Source: CBDCLY01 sp965218715 (GTDB taxonomy: Bacteria; Bacteroidota; Bacteroidia; Flavobacteriales_E; Vicingaceae). From it: a stretch of 64,000 bases of DNA. Both the position numbers and the translations under genes were made by a program. This document shows, in pieces, positions 26,661 to 35,600 of the stretch; position 1 is the first letter of the stretch; every line of letters starts with the position of its first letter. Where the stretch lies: NCBI GenBank assembly GCA_965218715.1, contig CBDCLY010000002.1:49096-113095 (forward strand), in the 5' to 3' direction. The notes under the pieces are model-generated. The model was not told the origin of the DNA. It worked only from the letters and a program-made list of their open reading frames with translations, and ran no database searches.

Positions 26661-29600
26661 ATGGATGCCACTGTTTACCTTGATGCCAACGGAAATGTAT
26701 CCATAAGCGTTGCTGATGTAGACAACGGAACAGTAAGCAATTGTCCTAATGGAACTGTAACTGTTTCACCTAATTCATTTACTTGTTCTGAAGTTGGAGC
26801 AAATACGGTTCAATTAATCGTAAGTGATCAAAGTGGTAACTCAGATACTGCAACTGCCATAGTTACAGTAGTTGATACGATAAGTCCAAATGCATTAACA
26901 CAGCCTGTCACGATTTTCCTAGACCAAAATGGTCAGGCTACTTTAGCTGCTGCAGACGTGAATGACAATTCAAGTGATGCCTGTGGAATTGCTTCAATGA
27001 ACCTTAATCAAACTAGCTTTGATTGCACTGACTTAGGCGCGAGTAGTGCTGGCGGAGGTACGCCAGTTAGCGGTACTTTTGTTACTTCAGTTGCGCAATT
27101 TAACCACAGTCTAGGTTCTGGGTACGACCCCAACACTAATGAATTTTGGTTCCCCACCTGGGCTGGAAGCACAGTAAATAGATACGATGCCACTACGAGA
27201 GCATCTTTAGGAAGTTTTAATGTTCCAAGTCCAGATCAATTGATGCAAGTATGGTTTGATAATACCAGCGGTACAGATTATTATCTTGCACATTGGAGTG
27301 GATATTCTGTAACCAGAAGAAACGCAACTGGGGGTATAGTATGGACATACAATTTAGGATATCTTGGTGCTGGTGTTACCACAGATGATCAATATGTTTA
27401 CACTTATGCCTATAATCAAAACTATATACGAGTTCTGGATAAAACTACTGGAGCCTTTGTTTCTAATATTTCTGTAGGAGGCAATATGCAATGTTATGGT
27501 GGTTTGGTTCATGCCAATGGCCGATTATACATTGGTGGATATGTCGGATTTGGAAATCACCCAAACAACTGGGCTGCTGTAACAGTAGTTGACGCTGTTA
27601 CAGGTGCTTTTATCGAATCATTCCTATTAAGTACATCAACCTCAAGCAGTGGTTTGGCCTTTGATGGTGAAAACCTATGGGTAGGCAATGGTTCAACTAG
27701 TTTTGCACATCAAATTTCTGATGGAAATGTCTTTGGTGGTGGAGCTGGTGCTGATGTTCAATTGGTTGTAACTGATGTGAATGGAAATACCGATACAGCA
27801 TCTGCTGTTATTACTGTAGTTGATTCTCTTGCTCCAACAGTTATAGCAAATGATGTTACTGTTTCCCTCGATGCCAATGGCAATGCATCTATTACTCTTG
27901 CCGACGTTAATGGAGGAGTTAGCGATAATTGTATTATTCAAGATGTTTATCTAAGCGGAAATGCAGCATTCAATTGCTCGCATGTTGGCGCAAACGCAAT
28001 TTATGTGGTGGCAACGGATAGCAGTGGAAACATTGATAGTTCAATGGCTACAGTAACCGTTATTGGTTCAGATAATGATGCTGATGGAATTCCAGATGTT
28101 TGTGATTTAGATGATGATAATGATGGAATTACTGATTTAGAGGAGTGTCCTCCTGCTGAATTCTTTTGGTCTAACCCTCCTACTTTGAACGGAAATTCTG
28201 CAACTGGAACAATTAATGGTGTTAATTACACTTACAATTCTAGTTCTACTGTTCAAACTGAAGCAGGTTACCAGAATCATGGAATTTTCCCTGCTTCATT
28301 TGCTATTCCAAATAATAATCCAATAATGAATTTGGACGCTACCAATAATACTTTGGTGTTTGATCAGCCTTTGTTGAATCCAACTTTAGCGTTTGCATCA
28401 ATCGGAAATGCTTCCTTAACAGTAGCCGTTTCTTTTAGTGATTCAGTGGAGTTAATTTTTGCAAACAATACCACATTGACTGCCTTCAACCAAATATCTG
28501 GAACAGAAGGTCATGCAATAGTTCGTTTTGTTGGTGTTTACGATAGCATCTCCTTTAACTATTCTGCTTTCGAAAATCGAGTGAACTTCGGTTTTGGAGC
28601 AGATTTCTCAGGAGTATGTGATGCTGATGGAGATGGAATCCAAAATCAATTTGATTTAGATTCAGATGGCGACAACTGTGCAGATGCATTAGAAGCTGGC
28701 CACCAAGATGATGACAATGATGGATTACTTGGAAATTCTCCAGTAACAGTAGATGCTAATGGTTTAGTGCTTAACCAAGGAGGTTACACAGGAACAACAG
28801 CATTGGTTAATGATAGCAACCAGAATGTATGTAACCAGCCACCAGTTGCTGTTTGTCAGAACATTACCATAAACACAGGCGCAAATTGTGATGCTAGCAT
28901 TACAGCGAATGATGTTGATGGCGGATCTTCCGATCCAGATGGAGATGTGCTTAGCTATGCAATTAACAATTCAGGACCTTTTGGTGTTGGCACACATACT
29001 GTAACTTTAACAGTTACTGATCCAGATGGAGAAAGCGATGCCTGCACAGCTACGGTAACTGTAGTTGATGCCACTCCTCCAACCGCTATTTGTCAGAATA
29101 TTTCTGTTCAGCTAGATGCTAATGGGAATGCTTCAATAACGGCAGCTGACATCAATAATGGTTCAAACGATGCTTGTGGAATTGCTGCAATTTCGGTTTC
29201 ACCATCTAGTTTTACATGTGCTAATGTTGGAACCAATACTGTAACATTAACCGTTACTGATATTCATGGCAACATTGATACTTGCAGTGCTACTGTAACT
29301 GTTGATGATGCAACTCCTGTATTTACCGTATGTGTTGATCCTGCAATAACTTATACTCAAGGATCTTGTAGTGCTGTTGTAACTTATCCTAATTCTGCTT
29401 CAGGCCTAGGAGTTACTGGAACTTATGTTCTAAGCGGTGCAACAACCGGCTCTGGTTTGGGAGATGGAAGTGGATTAACTTATAACCTAGGAACAACCAT
29501 CGTGACCATTTTTGCAACCAATGCTTGTGGTGTAGATACTTGTAATGTAACTGTTGTTGTTGCTGATACAACTGCTCCAACAGCAATCTGTCAAAACTTA

Positions 29601-32600
29601 ACTATTCAACTAGATGCCTCTGGAAATGCTAGCATTACTGCTGCAGATGTTGACAATGGTTCGAATGATGCATGTGGAATTGCTTCCCTTGCTATTGACA
29701 ATGGTTCATTTACTTGTGCCAATGTTGGTCCGAATACGGTTACTCTAACAGTAACTGATAATAATGGAAATACTTCAACTTGTACTTCTACTATAACTGT
29801 AGAAGACAATGTCTTGCCAAATGCAATTGCTCAAGACCTTACCATCCAATTGGATGCTAATGGAGCTGCTAGCATAACTGCCATTGACATAGACAATGGT
29901 TCTAACGATGCTTGTGGAATTGCTGCTTTAAGTGTTTCTCCAAGTAGTTTTGCATGTGGAGATGTTGGTGCTAATACTGTTACACTAACAGTTACAGATA
30001 ATAACAACAATGTTTCAACTACTACTGCTACAGTAACTGTTGAAGATAATACTGCGCCAGTTATCACAAATTGTCCGGTAGACATGGTATTGAACAATAC
30101 TCTTTCTAATTGCTTAAGCATTGTTTCATGGATGGATCCTACAGTTTCTGATAATTGTGGGGCCGGACAAGTTGCAATGAGCTACTCAGCACCTGGAATT
30201 AATATCATCACAATAACCAATGTAAGTTTTGCCAACTTCCCAGTTGGAACAACTACAGTAACGGCTACTGCAACAGATGCTAATGGAAATAGCACTAATT
30301 GCTTTTTCGACATTACAATTGTAGATGTTGAGGCTCCAATTATTACAGGATGCCCTGCAAGCGATGTAATTGTAAGCTCTGAAAGTGGCCAATGTGATGC
30401 TGTTGTAACTTGGCAACCAATTGTTCCTTCCGATAACTGTCCTGGAGTTAGCTTAACTGCTTCTCATTTAAGTGGTACAGTATTCCCTGTAGGAACAACT
30501 GTGGTTACTTATGATGCAGTTGATGCAGTTGGAAACACTGCTCAGTGCACATTTAATGTTGTAGTACAAGACAATGAAGCACCAGCTGCTATTTGTCAGG
30601 ACCTTACTATTCAATTAGATGCATCTGGTAATGCTTCCATCACAGCTGCCGATGTTGATAATGGTTCTAACGATGCTTGTGGAATTGCTGCTTTAAGTGT
30701 TTCTCCAAGTAGCTTTACTTGTGCTAACGTTGGAGCCAATACGGTTACTTTAACTGTTACTGATGTTAATGGTAATGTTTCTACCTGTACTTCTACTGTA
30801 ACAGTTGAAGACAATGTTGCTCCGAATGCAATCGCTCAAGACATCACTGTTCAATTGGATGCTTCTGGCAATGTTTCAATTACTGCTGCTGATGTGGACA
30901 ATGGTTCTAACGATGCTTGTGCTATTACTTTAGCTGCTAGTCCTACTTCATTCACTTGTTCTGAAGTAGGTGCTAACACGGTTACTTTAACAGTAACTGA
31001 TGCAAGTGGAAACGTTTCAACTGCTACCTCAACGGTAACGGTTGAAGACAATGTTGCTCCTACTGCAATTTGTCAAGACATCACTGTTCAATTGGATGCT
31101 TCTGGTAATGTAAGTATTACTGCTGCTGATGTTGACAATGGTTCTAACGATGCTTGTGGCGTTACTCTTGCGATCAACAACAGCTCATTTACATGTGCTA
31201 ATGTTGGAGCAAATACAGTAACATTAACGGTAACTGATGCAAATGGAAATGCTTCTACTTGCACTTCAACAGTAATTGTTGAAGACAACGTTGCTCCTAC
31301 AGCAATTTGTCAAGACATCACGGTTCAACTAGACGCTTCTGGTAATGTTTCAATTACTGCTGCTGATGTGGACAATGGTTCTAACGATGCTTGTGGTGTT
31401 ACATTGGCGATCAACAACAGTTCATTTACTTGTGCAAATGTTGGAGCAAATACAGTAACATTAACAGTAACTGATGCAAATGGAAATGCTTCTACTTGTA
31501 CTTCTACTGTAACTGTTGAAGACAATGTTGCTCCTAATGCAATCGCTCAGGACATCACTGTTCAATTGGATGCTTCTGGTAATGTTTCCATTACTGCAGC
31601 TGACATAGACAATGGATCGAATGACGCTTGCGGAATTTCAATCTCTGCAAGTCCTACTTCTTTCACGTGTGCTGAAGTTGGTGCTAACACAGTTACTTTA
31701 ACAGTAACTGATGCTAACGGAAACGTTTCAATTGTTACAGCTACTGTTACAGTTGAAGACAATGTTGCACCTGTAGTGATTACACAAAATGCAACAGTTT
31801 ATCTTGATGCAAATGGACAAGGGTCTATTTCTACATCAGATATCGATAATGGTTCAAATGATGCTTGTGGCATTAGCTCATTATCTTTGAATCAAACTTC
31901 TTTTGATTGTGCTGATGTTTCAGGAAACTGCAACGGTTCATCTAGCAGTTTATATTGGAGTACAATTGGAAATTCTGGTCAGGTGATCGGCTCAGACCTT
32001 CAAGGAAACAATCAAACAGTTGTTGCAACCAATCAAACTACTCCAGTTGGAATTGCTTACGATGAAACAAATAACCTATTGTATTGGTCAGACAACCAAA
32101 CAGGAAAAGTTTACAAAGCAAATGGAGATGGAACAAATGTTAGCGTTCTTGATTCTAATCTGCTTAGTCCTTTTGATGTGGCGATAGATGTTAGCACTCA
32201 AACATTATATTATTCAGATAATGTTGGTATCTACTCTAACAATACAGCTGGTACCGCTAGAGTAACTATAGTGGGTTCTCAATTTGTTACCGGATTATTC
32301 CTTGATGAGGCAAATAATCACTTGTATTACTCCAATTATCCAGTTGAGATTAGAAGAGTTGATTTAGACGGGACGAATAATATTCTTGTTGAATCAAACA
32401 CGGCTGCATTTGATCTTTATTATATTTCAAGTTCTAGTGAGTTATTCTGGACAGATATTAGTACTGGTGATGTTTTTAGAAAAACAGGCACCAACCCTAA
32501 AGTTTCAATTGCTAACAATTCAACTTCAGGTGGAATATTTTACGGAATCTTTATTGATGAAGCTAACAGTCGCTTGTATTACACAGATGTTAATTCTCAA

Positions 32601-35600
32601 TTGGTGATCTCATCAGAATTGGATGGAACTAATCCAATCACAATTTATGATGGAAGTGCTCAGTTTGCACAACCGATCTATATAACGCTTGGTAACAATG
32701 GTGGAAGTTCTTGCAACACCAATTCTGTTAGTTTAACTGTTACCGATGTGAATGGAAATTCTAGCATTGGCAATGCAATAGTAACTGTTGTAGACACAAT
32801 CGCTCCTGTTGCATCTTGCATGGACATAACAGTTCAATTGGATGCATTAGGAAATGCTTCAATTACCGCGGCTGATGTTGACGGTGGTTCGAGCGATGCT
32901 TGTGGAGTTGATTCAATAGCAATTGACGTTACAAGCTTTACTTGTGCTAATGTTGGACCAAATACAGTAACATTAAGCGTATTTGATGTAAATGGAAATA
33001 GTTCAACTTGTACAGCAACAGTAACTGTTGAAGACAATGTTGCTCCAATTGCAATTGCTCAAGACATCACTGTTCAATTGGATGCTTCTGGTAATGTTTC
33101 AATTACTGCGGCTGACATAGACAATGGTTCTAATGATGCCTGTGGTGTTACATTAGCTGCTAGTCCTACTTCATTCACTTGTGCTGAAGTTGGCGCTAAC
33201 ACAGTAACCTTAACTGTAACGGACGCAAACGGAAACGTTTCAACTACTACATCTACGGTGATTGTTGAAGATAATGTTGCACCTACTGCAATCTGTCAAG
33301 ACATCACAGTTCAACTAGACGCTTCTGGTAATGTTTCAATTACTGCTGCTGATGTAGACAATGGTTCTAACGATGCTTGTGGTGTTACATTGGCGATCAA
33401 CAACAGCTCATTTACTTGTGCAAATGTTGGAGCAAATACAGTAACATTAACTGTAACAGATGCAAACGGAAATGCTTCTACTTGTACTTCTACTGTAACT
33501 GTTGAAGACAATGTTGCTCCAATTGCAATTGCTCAAGACATCACTGTTCAATTGGATGCTTCTGGTAATGTTTCTATTACTGCTGCTGACATAGACAATG
33601 GTTCTAATGACGCTTGTGGAATTACAATCGCTGCTAGTCCTACTTCTTTCACTTGTGCTGAAGTTGGTTCTAACACAGTTACCTTAACAGTAACGGACGC
33701 AAACGGAAATGTTTCAACTACTACCTCAACAGTAACGGTTGAAGACAACATTGCTCCTACTGCAATTTGTCAAGACATCACTGTTCAACTAGACGCTTCT
33801 GGTAATGTTTCAATTACTGCTGCTGATGTGGACAATGGTTCTAACGATGCTTGTGGTGTTACATTAGCGATCAACAACAGCTCATTTACTTGTGCTAATG
33901 TTGGAGCAAACACTGTAACATTAACGGTAACGGATGCTAATGGAAATGCCTCTACTTGTACTTCCACTGTAACAGTTGAAGACAATGTTGTTCCAAATCC
34001 AATCGCACAGGACATCACTGTTCAATTGGATGCTTCTGGTAATGTTTCAATTACCCCAGGAGACATTGATAATGGATCGAATGATGCTTGTGGAATTGCT
34101 TCATTAGCAATTGACTTATCTAGCTTCACATGTAGTGAGGTTGGTCCTAACACGGTAACCTTAACGGTAACTGATAATAATGGAAATGTATCTACCACAA
34201 ATGCTATTGTAACTGTTGAGGATAATGTTGCACCAATCGCAATTGCTCAAGACATCACTGTTCAACTAGATGCTACTGGTAATGTTTCAATTACTGCTGC
34301 AGATGTTGACAATGGTTCTAACGATGCTTGTGGGGTTTCATTAGCCGTTAGTCCTTCTTCATTCACATGTTCTGAAGTTGGCGCTAACACAGTTACTTTA
34401 ACTGTAACAGATCCTAATAGCAATGTATCTACTACAACTTCTACAGTAACTGTTGAAGATAATGTTGCACCAGCAATGTTATGTAACAGTTTTACAGCTA
34501 CCCTTGATAATACCGGAATGGCTGTGATTACAACTGCTCAAGTTGATGGTGGTTCAAGTGATGCATGTGGAATTGCTAGCATCAGCATTGATAAAACAAG
34601 CTTTAATTGTCAAGATGTTGGAAACAACGTAGTTACTTTAACTGCTACAGATGTTAACGGAAACGTTGCTACTTGTACAGCTATCATTTATGTTGAAGAT
34701 CCAACTTTACAATTAGAAATGAGCGATTGTCAGGATGACATCACGCTTACTTGTGAAAATGCAACAGATACCGTTTGGTTTGATGCTCCAACAGTGAGAT
34801 CGATCTCGAATCTATGTGGAATCTCTTGTTCACCTGCTGACACATTAATTTGTAATGTTAGTGGACATGGAAATGGTCACGGACATCACATTCATGGACA
34901 CCATGATGATGACGATGGCCACGGACATCACGATGATGATGATGGAAATGGACACCACGATGACGATGATGGTCATGGACATCATGATGATGACGATGGC
35001 GGAAACAACTGTAGTTCAAGTCATGGACACAATTCTAATGGCAATAGCTGTCATGGAAACAGACATGGACATGGTGGACATGGAAATGGACACTACAGTC
35101 ATGGAAATGGACATGGTTATGGACATTATAGCTGTCAAACTGTTTGTACATACGCAAATCCAGCTGATCATGCTATTCCAGGTTACACTTTCTTAGGAAG
35201 GTTAGGTGATAAGAAATATTATGTTTCTAACTCTAAATACAATTACTGGTCACAAGCTGAGGCTTTAGCAAGTAATTATGGAGGTCACCTTGCAGTAATT
35301 AATAGTCAAGCTGAAAATGACTTCATCGAAGATGCAGTTGATAATGATAAGGTTTGGATTGGTCTTTCAGATCATGTAACAGAAGGAAGCTACAATTGGA
35401 CAAATGGAGATCCATTGAGCTATACCAACTGGGACAAAAATGAACCAAAAGCTTATACTTCTTCAAGCAAGACAGGAAAGCGTGATTATACTGTAATGTA
35501 TAAGAAAGGTAAGTGGAGAATGAAAGATTACAACAGCCGTTACAAATACGTTATGGAAGTGCCTTGTAATAATTCAAGATTATCAGTTAGACAAATCGCA

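Noticed and set aside
26661..26663. ATG at 26661 as a genuine gene start
   Set aside because: It has no signal peptide or leader features and lies inside an Ig-like/HYR region whose frame continues unbroken from 26547.
29606..34018. Series of 66-77 aa open frames on the minus strand, spaced 237 bases apart
   Set aside because: They are the reverse-strand shadow of the tandem repeats; their regular spacing simply reflects the array, and they have no start signals of their own.
30597..34484. CRISPR-like or transposon-like repeat array
   Set aside because: The repeats are 237-240 bases with no spacers, stay in one reading frame and encode a recognised protein domain.
34855..35196. 113-aa Met/Asp/Thr-rich plus-strand frame
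   Set aside because: It is the shifted reading of the His/Asp-rich segment of the giant gene; its Met-Asp repeats come from the GATG-type repeat units.
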